A stretch of 23,499 nucleotides of DNA from Pigoraptor chileana (lineage: Eukaryota > Opisthokonta > Filasterea). Made by a program: the position numbers and the translations under genes. How positions within the stretch are numbered: the first letter of the stretch is position 1; every line of letters starts with the position of its first letter. The stretch lies in assembly GCA_943704495.1 (NCBI GenBank), contig CALSCR010000202.1, positions 1 to 23,499 on the forward strand, given 5' to 3'. This document shows positions 10,537 to 20,600 of this stretch, one piece after another. Under the pieces are notes generated by a model. The model saw nothing but the letters and a program-made list of their open reading frames with translations. It made no database searches and was not told where the DNA came from.

Positions 10537-13399
10537 CGCCCAACGCAGAATGGAAATCAATACAAAATCCCATCAAATAAGCAAACATATGATTTGTGAA
10601 AGGCACACACCCGGATTCTCACCCGGATTCTGCACTGCCTCGCTGACCACAACAACACGATCGACACCAAACGAGCATCCCCACAAACTATGCAACAATG
10701 AGCGTGCATCGAGGACACAGACATGACAGTGCAAACGGCACATCTTTAAGCGCACCTGACAACAAGATCGTGCTTGCCCACGAGTGCTCCGAGGGACTTT
10801 TCGTCGTGGACGTCGAGGGGTGCGACCGACACCCTGTCGCGACCACGGGCAAGGCCACGCGCCTCCTCAGCGGATATGCTCGCTGCAGACAGCAAGACAA
10901 AGTTGACACGCACGTACGCACACATGAGATACAAATACAGACCACAACGATTTTAGAGTCCTTTGCCACACACACTACATCCACACACAATGCATACTCA
11001 ACCTCAAAAAGGTCAATCAACATAGAAACGAAAAGTGCCCAGATATACACCGCACGCATTGAAAATTAAATACACCCGGCAATCATCAACACACGGCACA
11101 CAATACACAACATAATACACACCACAAAACACACAACACACAACACACAACACACAATTTGCGCCCACCAATTGTGACCCTGTTGCGCTCTGTCTTGAGC
11201 AGACGGTCGACAAGGGGACCGGCGACCAGCCCAGAGCCAAGCACAAGCACATGCTTCTCCTCCTTCCTGCAATCACACACACACAATATATATATACATA
11301 TACAAAAACACACGTCAGCATACGATGCTCACAATTTTAACATAGTCACGTGATCCGTGAGCTACGAACGGGTGAATGACATGACTCACGGCACAATAAC
11401 AACGTATGCGAAACGCTTTAAGTATAAGTCATCGACTACCCAAAGAAGGGGAAAAAAAACCCGAGAGAGATAGAGACAGTGATTAAAAAGAGCGAGCGAG
11501 AGAGTGTAGGATTCAGGTCAGTGTGTTAGGCGCTGTCCCAATGGACTCGGAGATAGAGAACGAGAGAGTGAGAGCGGAAGGGAGAGAGATGGAGGATAGA
11601 AATCAGTGTCTGAGGCGCTGTGCCCATCTCCACAGGAAGGGAGAGATAATGTAGGTTTCAAGTCAGTGTCTTAAGGCGCTTGTGCCCATGGACTCCACAA
11701 GAGAGGGAGAGAGAGAGAGAGCACCAACCGACCTGCGTGCCGTGCGGAGTGCAGCAATGTAGGCGTATTTCGGCGTGAGAGCGCCGTTGCTGGCAATCAC
11801 AGCCCCCTGAAGGATGGGTCCCAAATCAGTCTGCTGTCCAAAGGGTTTGGAGCCGTCCGATAGTGCCTGCAAAGACACGGACGACAGGAGAGAAAAGGCA
11901 CACCGATCACGCAGGCACACGCACGAGCACGTCGAGTGAGCGCGCAAAGTGAAGGATGACAGCAAAATGGCATGGTCAGCACCCGTGGCGACTGCAAAAA
12001 ACGCACGCAACAGGACTCACGATGCATTTACAGCAGAGACCATCCGTCTCATAATGATAGCACAACACTGAGCAGAGTTGAGCACAATAAGACACAGGCA
12101 ATGTACACATACCAAAGGCTTGACATGGGGCGCCAGAAGATTGCCGAAAAACTCGCTCGCTTCGCGGGGGAGCTCGGCAGGGAGGTTGTCGACGGCAAGA
12201 ACAACGACACCTTCACCGTGCGTGCTGTGCATGCAAGAGCAAAATTACATGCGTTCGAAGTGCGCAAAATTGATACAAGTGTGTCGGAAGATAACTTCAT
12301 TAACTGCTGACATTTGATAAAGATGAGGAAAAAAGCAAAAGCATTTTATATGCGCCCTCTATTTCGATAAAGCACTCACAAGAGGAGAGGCAGGTACGCG
12401 ATACTGTCACCACATACACACGGATAGTCACCCACCCGCTGTGCGTGCGTCCCGTCTTAGGGTTATACACAAAGAAGGGATGGTCAATCGTGGTGCACTT
12501 TGACATGAATTGGATCGATCCCTGCCAAAAGTGACGGAAATTGAAATTTTTAGCAAATTGCAAAGAATAAAAGCAGCGCAAAGTTGAGAGCAAAAAGAGC
12601 ACTCACAAATTACAGCAGCCATACACTCACACATATGCAAAAACACAGATGCAGAAAAAAATAGACACTGACACAGAAAAGACACAAACACAATGATCAG
12701 AAGACACAGGCAGGTAAACGCCAGTGAAACACAGCCTAGAGTATGGGCGCAGGTGCCAACATCCACAATCGATAATAGTAACGCACATTGGGATCGGCAG
12801 AAATGTCGGCCACTCCGAGGAGTTTCGGGCGTCCGTGGGCAGCGAGTTCAGCCATTTGGTCGCACGTGAGAAGGCGCGGATATTTGCTCTCCCAGTAAAT
12901 GCCGTTGACGATCCCGCTAACATGGGGTGCAATCTGCAATGTTGCACACACACACACACACACAGAGTGAGTGAAAGATGGAGACAACGTACATTCACTC
13001 TACAATCAGTTCTGTGGAGTCCATGGGCACAGCGCCTAAGACACTGACTTGAATCCTACTCTACAATCAGTCTTCTTTTCCAACAACGTCCATGGGCACA
13101 CAGCCACAACGACACCCACGCGACTGCTACATCTTCCAAACAAGCATTGCGGATAACAACAAATGACGAATGACGAATGATATTAATACCTTTGTGTGGA
13201 ATTCCGAGCGATACTTTTCGGGATGTCCAAAAAAGTCAGCCCTGCTAAACGCCGTCTTTGAATCAATGGGGACGACATAGTCCTGCGCTTCAACGACACA
13301 CCCGTAGATGGTGTTGCGGCCTGTGTGGAGACGGACACAAAGGGGATGGCGTGATATGAGGTCAGCATGTACCAATCCACACATCGAGCTATTCATGCA

Positions 13400-13477
<78 letters not shown>

Positions 13478-15387
13478 GCGTGAGCACTCACTTCCATTCA
13501 CGGCAACATCCGGCAGATCCGACGCCTTGACAAATTCGTGCGGCAGTTCCCTGAAGATCTCCTGCGCTCCCTACTCATCATAACAAACAAAATCACACGC
13601 ACGTGATCATCAGCAACAATAGAAATATCGCCTTCACAGAGACACAGGGAAATGCACGTGCAACGCAAAGCGGTAAATGCACCCTCTGCCACCCACGCAC
13701 AAAATATGCCAGTGCCACGATCTATTTACGAGGTGTATAAGCTTGCTCATGTACCCCCGTATGCACACAATCGCATGCGCACATACCTTGGACACTGCTC
13801 CATTGCCCGTGAATGCAAAGACGAGCGGAGAAAGGTCTTTAGGCAGGCCCACATCCTTGATCTTCTTCCCTGCGGCCCGGATGGACTCCTTGGCAACTGC
13901 GAGGCTCGGGTACATGTGCGCAAAGCTGACATTCTGCAATTCATTTGAGGGCAGTAACAGGCAGTGTTAGGGTAGTAACAGACAGTGTCAACAGAAATGC
14001 ACAAACGAATCAAACAGAGAATGCCCAGAGCGCGTTCAGTTTCCAGCTGTCGGCACTGGCGAAAGGGGTCTGTCGAGTGTGCGTTGTGAGGTTGAATATA
14101 TATGCACGTATGTGTGTGTGTGTGTGTAGGTGCCTGCATTATTATACATGCTTGTGTGTGGTGCGCCATGACTCACTCACCACAAACGGCGTGTTGTATC
14201 CCATCCACAGCATACGGTCGCCCATTCCGTGCAGAAAATCGATCATTCCTATTTCAGTCAATGCATATTAGTATGGACAAGGCGATGAGTAAATGACAGG
14301 GCGACTGTTTCACAACAATCATGCACTCACACACTAAGTTGCAGCAAAGTAATGATGGCAGACGCCGCAAACCAGAGAATGTGGATCGCGCCGTGTAGAG
14401 CGTGAGGATGAGTTGTATGATAGTGCTTGCCATGTGTGCATCTCAGCTCACTGTCGTGTACGTGTTTGAGTATGTAGCAATGACCGAGTGTCTGTCTGGG
14501 TATGAACATTACCAAAGACACACGAATGTCATTCACATGTGCTCACCTGCAAGCCCCGCAAAAGTGCCAAATTTGACCACGCGCTCTCCTTTTGCATCAA
14601 CCATGAGCTCGTAGTCGACCAGGCGGATGTTCTGTGGGGGGCAAGTAACAGAGTAACAGCGCAAAAACAACAACACTCTCAGCAGTCATTTGAAATTTGC
14701 ACACTTCCAACATACACAAACGGACAAGGAACACAAGCTACCACCAAACACCTTAGCCACAAACGATACGAACCAAAGAGGGCAACTTGGAGATGTACCA
14801 GAACGCACAGTGTACAGTGGAGATAATTACCTTTTCGACGATGGCGTCGAGCATGTGCATGTTATACGGCTGTGCCTTGTGCGTATGGGAGAAGAACATG
14901 TAGCTGCGGTTGGGGAGAAGCTCCTTCACTGGCACCTCCTTCACGCCCAGAATGAGTGATGCGCTCGTCAGATCTTTGGAGATCTGCGCACCGGCCTGCA
15001 ATTATAAAGAGTATCGTGTAGGCGGTGAGGAATTGCGCCGCATTCCACATGCTCCCACGTCCTGGGAGCCAAACACACACAAGTTGACTTTCAGCGATCA
15101 TTGCAGGTACACACCCGCTCGTATTCGACGTCCGGGAAGATGCGGAGGTTGGACGGCTGCACAATGACCTTGAGACCCGACGCAACAAGGCTAGCGACAT
15201 CCGTGGGTGAAATGGGGGCACGCCGCTCCCACCGGTTCTTATCCTCACTCCGCACGCCAACAATTCCATTTCCCTTGACAAGATTTGGCAGAGATGATGT
15301 CGATGCCGTTCGTCGCGCGACGGATGGTACCGGGGTCCAGGGGCGTGTGGCTGCGAGGGCACCCCGCAGCGCCCTTGCACCAAGCAT
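7010..15387 (-). CDS. AASS: Alpha-aminoadipic semialdehyde synthase (lysine-ketoglutarate reductase / saccharopine dehydrogenase), 22 exons
   Basis: Bifunctional enzyme of mitochondrial lysine breakdown: lysine + 2-oxoglutarate to saccharopine, then to aminoadipate semialdehyde + glutamate. Exons in coding order: 15387-15115, 14995-14831, 14631-14547, 14248-14181, 13933-13787, 13570-13492, 13320-13190, 12933-12787, 12521-12436, 12224-12113, 11866-11733, 11266-11169, 10882-10756, 10434-10324, 10106-9998, 9484-9344, 9017-8853, 8532-8437, 8122-8001, 7863-7704, 7513-7405, 7125-7010. They total 2781 nt, 926 aa, the length I recall for human AASS. An Arg/Ala/Ser-rich N-terminus lacking acidic residues suggests a mitochondrial presequence. 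LKR part (about 40-475): [42 protein letters not shown] part (about 480-926): Rossmann loop [47 protein letters not shown]. Both halves look intact. Intron 17 is GC-AG. Confidence 0.96.
8533..8852 (-). other. GC-AG intron (AASS intron 17)
   Basis: On the minus strand exon 17 ends CGCTACAAG and the intron begins GCATGT. The acceptor is GCACAG|GGC at 8532. The join gives [19 protein letters not shown], the conserved SDH sequence. The first nearby GT would shift the frame. The donor hexamer is the same as in ACSBG intron 5. Confidence 0.85.
8572..8619 (-). repeat. 47-bp dispersed element, copy A1
   Basis: Plus strand runs from AGGATTCAAGTCAGTGTCTT to CACATGGACTCCAC, so the GGAGTCC end points along the AASS sense strand. 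It sits in AASS intron 17 between GA-rich tracts that are similar on both sides. Confidence 0.8.
9066..9088. repeat. Poly-G tract (23 G)
   Basis: Homopolymer of 23 G on the plus strand, preceded by G7-A (9058-9065). It lies in AASS intron 16 about 48 nt before the exon 17 acceptor, where it reads as poly-C in the transcript and may act as a pyrimidine tract. Confidence 0.9.
9845..9909. repeat. (AC)32 microsatellite in AASS intron 15
   Basis: Pure AC tract on the plus strand, that is (GT)n on the AASS sense strand, in intron 15 (9485-9997). Confidence 0.95.
10459..10534. repeat. (AC)38 microsatellite in AASS intron 13
   Basis: Pure AC tract on the plus strand, (GT)n on the AASS sense strand, ending about 25 nt before the exon 14 acceptor. 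Confidence 0.95.
11131..11158 (-). repeat. TTGTGTG minisatellite in AASS intron 12
   Basis: Four copies of CACACAA on the plus strand (TTGTGTG on the AASS sense strand), just after the intron 12 donor at 11168. The unit has the same length as, and one base different from, the TTGCGTG unit of ACSBG intron 1. Confidence 0.75.
11507..11550 (-). repeat. 47-bp dispersed element, copy A2
   Basis: Contains GGATTCAGGTCAGTGTGTTA and CCAATGGACTC on the plus strand, in AASS intron 11 (11267-11732). CGAGAGAGTG occurs on both sides (11497-11506 and 11561-11570). Confidence 0.8.
11588..11634 (-). repeat. 47-bp dispersed element, copy A3
   Basis: Diverged copy with AATCAGTGTCTGAGGCGCTG and TGCCCATCTCCACA on the plus strand. 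It is bounded by exact 12-nt repeats GGAAGGGAGAGA (11576-11587 and 11635-11646), leaving exactly 47 bp between them. Confidence 0.75.
11652..11698 (-). repeat. 47-bp dispersed element, copy A4
   Basis: Contains TTTCAAGTCAGTGTCTTAAG and GTGCCCATGGACTCCAC on the plus strand. It is the third copy in a row in AASS intron 11 and lies between GA-rich tracts. Confidence 0.8.
13011..13057 (+). mobile_element. 47-bp dispersed element with 14-nt target-site-like duplication, copy B1
   Basis: Exactly 47 bp from TCTGTGGAGTCCATGGGCAC to CTGACTTGAATCCT, bounded by identical direct repeats ACTCTACAATCAGT at 12997-13010 and 13058-13071. The flanks are not low-complexity, so a target-site duplication is the simplest reading. 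It lies in AASS intron 7 (12934-13189), antisense to the gene. It encodes nothing. A further fragment, GTCCATGGGCACA, follows at 13089-13101. Confidence 0.8.
13401..13475. repeat. (AC)37 microsatellite in AASS intron 6
   Basis: Pure AC tract on the plus strand, (GT)n on the AASS sense strand. It begins 16 nt after the intron 6 donor at 13491 and fills nearly half of the 171-nt intron. Confidence 0.95.
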
Positions 15388-16367
15388 TGTCGCCGATTTT
15401 AAGGGTCAGTGACTTGAATGGGGACTATCCAGCGTATACAGTGCCACACACATCAATGTGAACTTGTGCGAATTGTTTCAATAAAAAGTGCTTTCTCCGC
15501 AGTTATTCACACCAATTCAGCGTCGGCGTGCACATAAACGCAGAGTGCTTGTGACAGTGCGCACGAGGATGACCACTTGGGGATGTGGGGGACAGGAAAG
15601 GAAACTGCCGCGCGGAAGCCAGTCACTGCAATCACCATATAAGGTGAATAAACACTATTAAAAACCAAACCGAGCACTTTTATGTCCAGACATACACATC
15701 CTTATTAGGAATGCACATCCCATAATGGTCCCGGTTGGGTCATGCGAGCAGCCATCATCTCGGCCCCCTTGCGCCACTACACAGTTTTCTTTGGCTATAC
15801 CCTTCGCTGAAGGATAAGCGCATTCAAATCTATTAGCGCGTGTTCGAAAGGACCGTGCAAAAACCGGGGATGCCCGTCTGCGTGCCCTACTGTGGCCGTG
15901 TGCGTGAAGTGATCTTCCTTTGGGGGGAACGCTGTGCGCGTGCGGATGCGGTGGGGTGCCGGGACGCCTCCTGAAATCGCAGATAAACTCTGTATAGCCC
16001 TATTTTCTTGTTCCAATGCAAAGACAATAACCCACCAAACAAACAGCGAGTTTAGGTTTTGCCGATCGTTGCCGCGGCTGGGGGCTGTGATATAAGCAGC
16101 ACGATGAAGGTCTCCCCGTTGACAAATTAAATTTGCAATTGGCATCGAGGAGAGGTGATCGAAACCGTTGCAACGCAGATTCTCAACCACATCTGTGCTA
16201 ACAGTTGGTGCTCGTTGGCACCGGCAACGCCAACTAAAGGAAGAAGCAGCGACGAGGAGATCAACAAAAGTTGCATTCAAAACAACGCATACACGCACAC
16301 GCGCAACGCAGACGCACAACGCTAGCAGCAGAGCAGACACACATTTACATAAACGGTCGTTCGACGA
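15388..16367. other. Spacer between RPA12 (3' side) and AASS (5' side)
   Basis: About 980 nt holding the RPA12 3' UTR and the AASS promoter and leader, both on the minus strand. Plus-strand AATAAA words (15480-15485, about 15646) have no plus-strand gene to serve. An unrecognised open frame on the minus strand (15795-16340) overlaps the RPA12 3' end and has no family signature. No RNA gene or repeat was seen. Confidence 0.6.
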
Positions 16368-17106
16368 TCACGAATTGACGTTGAATTGGTATCTGCGTTG
16401 CATAACGATATAGAAAGTGGAGGGGATTAAAAATGAGAACGGGATCCATGCAAACTAACACAAACACACACACACACACAAACATACATACATACAGATG
16501 CAGTGGCTTTTTTTTGTTGCAACAAGCAATGGCTGTGGATAGAGTACTCACGCGCATGATACGCAAGTGTAAAAGACTGTCTGTCCTTCGTCGACGGATC
16601 GGAGCTGTTTTGTGTGGAAGCTGAGCTCGTTGTGACCACATTTTGGGCACTTCTCTTGAATCTGCGCCACAACAAAGCAGATGCAAAACAATTATTGAGA
16701 AGCCCGTCGATGACGATTAATACCAAGCACAGAGCTCGAAATATTCAGTCAGTAGTCGCCCATAGTCACGCACCGTCGCCTCAGTCTGTTTCACTTTGTC
16801 TTTCGACAGGGTGCAGTATTTCGGTTTTTGAAAAGCATATGGCATGCTCTTCGATACGACGTTAATCCCCTCGAAATCTGCAGGCACACAAAGCAAAACG
16901 ATTAAACATAAGCATGTGCATCCGAACAAGCACAATCAAGTGCAACTGCATATGCTGCCGGCAGGAAGATCGTTCGTACACCCGAGCGTACCGGACGTTT
17001 GCCTTCGTCTGTCACACACGTTGCACGTGATGTGATCGGCATCTCCGGCCTGCGGGAGAATGGCGCCGCAGTCCAGGCAGAACGGAAGGGCTGCACTCGC
17101 ATCCAT
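16368..17106 (-). CDS. POLR1H: DNA-directed RNA polymerase I subunit RPA12 (ZNRD1 / A12.2-like), 4 exons
   Basis: Small two-zinc-ribbon subunit of RNA polymerase I in the nucleolus, related to TFIIS and needed for RNA cleavage and termination of rRNA transcription. Exons in coding order: 17106-16992, 16877-16774, 16661-16552, 16392-16368; 354 nt, 117 aa, close to the usual 120-125. N-terminal ribbon: FCLDCG (residues 9-14) and ITCNVC (26-31). C-terminal ribbon: EKCPKCGH, then the acidic-hairpin segment [16 protein letters not shown], carrying the DE pair that in TFIIS-type ribbons reaches the active centre. The last exon is 25 nt and encodes only YQFNVNS plus stop. The start at 17106 has the better context (G at -3, G at +4); an in-frame ATG at 17118 would add four residues. 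It is divergent from the kinesin gene. Confidence 0.93.
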
Positions 17107-17659
17107 CTCCAAATGCAACCGAAAACACGCGGGTTGTGAGTGGTTTGGTTAATGTGCCGTATACTTAAATTCTTTTTACGTGTGTGTGTATTATTGGTCC
17201 ACTTCCTGGCAAAGAGAGCACGTGCAGCCACAGCCACCCCGCATGCAGTGATGGGCCACCCCGTATGCGCAGACACTGATCGACGCTGGCTTGATGTGAA
17301 TGCCAACCCGCACGGCTCAAACACACACACGACGGTCACCTCAATGCAACACGCTTCGCGGTGTCACAACACACGTGCATTTACATCAGGAGCTGCACAT
17401 TTGTGTGTTTTTTACTAATGTGTTTGTTGTTTGTGAACGATCAGTTACCGCCAAAACGCGCTGCACTTGACACATCCGCGGCTGAATTTGCAACCAGCAC
17501 CACATCAGGCACGCCCGCATCTCAACCCTCATCATGGCGACGCACTAAGTCCCATTGGACATCGCCATCGGGCCCGTTGTGGCCTCGTGGTTTGTCTTTG
17601 GGGATAGCTGCCCCCCCTAGTGTGTCGTTTCTTTAATGCATTAATGCCTTTCGTGGACG
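17107..17659. promoter_or_regulatory. Shared upstream region of RPA12 (-) and kinesin (+)
   Basis: 553 nt between two divergent start codons, so it must hold the promoters and leaders of both genes. I see no TATA box. CACGTG occurs at about 17219 and 17375. Short open frames here show no recognisable protein. Confidence 0.5.
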
Positions 17660-20600
17660 ATGAGTAGCAGCCACACGCACTCTCACCGCCCACACGCCCA
17701 CGAGAGTGCCAGTCCCCGCGAGACACACACGCATACTTACGGTCACGTGATGCAGCGCACACAGGGATCGCGGTCCCAATCTCCCGCTCCGCTGGCGCGT
17801 TCGTGGCCTGCACTGAGAGCACCATCTCCGGCATGGCAACAACAACAACAACAGCAACATCACACCCAATCGCATTCACAATTACAAACGCACGGTCCGT
17901 CGAATGGAGGCACTGCGCAACACACTTCCAGTCACTCGGGCCACTCGCACCATTCGCAACACCACACATCTTCACATGGTTATCACGGAAACCATGCGCC
18001 GCAACAACAACATGGCCAGGCTTTGCGCAGAGACCCGTCCGCGGGATCCAGGAGATCGTCTTCATCTTCATCCACTTCATATTCGCAACACCCGCGAGAA
18101 CGCACACTGGCGCAAGCTCGACGTGCATCGTCTTCGTTGAATCAATCGACGCAGAGCATCACGAGTGTGTCGACGGGAGCGCGGCCAAAGAGAGTGATTG
18201 TTGCCGTCCGATTACGACCACCTTTCATCAGTGAACTGCAGAGCGTGAGTGGAGCAATGAGAGCTGAGTTTAAATGTTTATGTTTGTATTTGGCTGCACA
18301 TGCGTGCTTTTTTTGCTGTGATGTTGTTGCATGGATGGATGGGCGGTCCGATCGTGATCCCATGGTTGCGGTGTGCCGCCAGTTTGGATGGCTACGCTGT
18401 TATCTCGAATTGGTTTCCATTCTATGAGGCCATGCCTGCTTGCACCCATCCGCACTGCCAACATTTCGTGATTTTTTTTAAATCATCAACTCAATCAATC
18501 AATTAAAATCAAATTCCAACGAACCGCGCCACGTGACCGGCTGCAATACATCACAGGCGGACTTCCAGGAGGTTGTTCGGGTGAACGGCCGCAAGGCGAG
18601 CGTCGCATTCGAAGACCACCGAAAAGAATTTGTGTTTGATGACTGCTTTGGGCCGGATGTGACGCAAGGAAGCGTCTACGAGCGCGTGGGGCGTCCGATT
18701 GTGGATAATGTAATGCGGGGCATAAACGGCACCATCTTTGTGTACGGACAGACGGGCACTGGCAAGACGCACACGATGGGACTGTTGCGACGACTGCCCA
18801 CGGACCCCGCTCTCTTTGATGGCGGTGCGTCAACGCCAAGCGTCGATAGGGAACAAGGCAGCACCGGCATTGTCGCCCGCGCACTGTGGGACATATTCGA
18901 GCGCATTGGTAACGCGTCTGAAGATGAGCATCCGGGGGTCGAGTGGGAAGTTACGCTGACATTTGTGCAGCTGTACTGCGAGTCGCTGCAGAACCTTCTC
19001 GATCCGAGCGTGTCTAATCTTGCCATTCGGGAGGACCCTCGAACGGGCTTTTATGTGGAGGGGCTGACGGAGCGGCTGGTGTCGTCATACAAGGAGGCTG
19101 CGGAATTTGTGAACGCAGGGCTCGAAAACAGGATGATTGGCGGGACAATGCTGAACACAACGTCGAGCAGGAGTCACGTGATACTGACCGCCACCGTGTC
19201 GCAATTTGTTCCCATATACTCTGCGTCGACCGGAGAGACCTTTACGCGGACGTTTCGCGGCAAACTTGCGCTGGTCGATTTGGCGGGATGCGAGCGTGTG
19301 AGCCATTCACGGTCGGAGGGTATGCGCCTGGACGAAGCCAAGGCGATCAACAAGTCGCTCACTCTCCTCGGGAATGTAATTGCCTCCCTCGCCGACAGGA
19401 GATCCCCGCACGTTTCGTATCGCAGCTCGAAATTGACGACGCTGTTGCAAGATTCCTTGGGGGGCAATGCAATGACATCGCTCGTGGCGACGGTGAGCAC
19501 CGGTCTTCAGAGTCGGAGAGAGACAGTGAGTGCATTTTTATTTGCGCAGAGATGTATGGCCGTCCGTACGCGTGCCATCATCAACGACGAGACGGACAGG
19601 GAGGGCGATGTGCGCGCTGCCGAGCTTGAGCAGCGGCTCGCGATGCTGGAGAGGGACTATCAGCAGCGGGAGTCGCAGCTCGTGGCACAGCACGAAGCAA
19701 CCGTGCGACAACTTACAGAGTCTCTGCACATGCTAGAGGCGACGCCACGGGGAGTGAAACCGGAGCCGATTCCGCAGACAACGCCCGCGCCCGCGCCGGT
19801 GTCCAGCCTGCCCGTCATGACGTACTGTTATCGCCTGTTGATGGACATTTACGCACGAACACGCGTGCCGATTCAAGACTCGAAAGTGCGCGCGACGGAG
19901 CGTGCTAACGAGGCCACACAGAGGGCGTCGTCGCGCATTGTGGTCGGTGCAGATGGTGAGCCGCTGAGTGCCGTCGACGTTGATCTCATGGCCGGAGCAG
20001 TCGCAATGGTCGAGGAGAACTACCCTTCAATGCTTGGCCCGAATAACAAAGGCGGATTGGATGGTGGGGGTGGTCCAGTTGCGATTGACTTCCCAAAGAT
20101 CGATGAGATTGATGGGGAGGAGCAATTGTTGTCGTGGTTGAGGAAGGTGCATGCATCGGTCGCCGGAAACCTCGTTTTCTGCTCTCGGATGTTGGAGCAC
20201 ACGGACGAAATGACGGCGCGCATGAGGGAGGACCTCGTGCGGCACGAGGTGGCGGCTGCGAGGAGAGAAGTCGAGCTGGAAAATTGGGGGACGACGCTGA
20301 AAGACCTGCTCAACACAAACGCAGCACTACTTGCGCGCATTACACGTCTGCAGCACGAGCAGAGCGGGAAGGGCGGGGCAGATACCGTGTCCATCGGCGG
20401 GGGATCGGTGGAGCTGCCATCTTCGGCGTCTGGAATGCTGCGTGTGATGTCCAGACAGCGCAGCACGAGTGCGTCGTCGTCATCACTCGGCTTGCTAGTC
20501 GCAGGCAGCGGCAACGGAGCAAGCAGCAATGGCGGCAGTGGCGTACATACTCAATCATCGCCCGTTATGGCCCCTTCCCCCGTGCCGCTTCACGAGGGCG

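Noticed and set aside
15795-16340. 181-codon minus-strand open frame
   Set aside because: Its translation is Cys/Val-rich from GT-rich DNA at the start and featureless after it. It lies just past the RPA12 stop and resembles no protein family.
18245-18427. Read-through of kinesin exon 1 past 18244
   Set aside because: The frame stays open to 18427, but the sequence loses kinesin similarity right at a GTGAGT donor, and joining to 18557 restores the motor domain.
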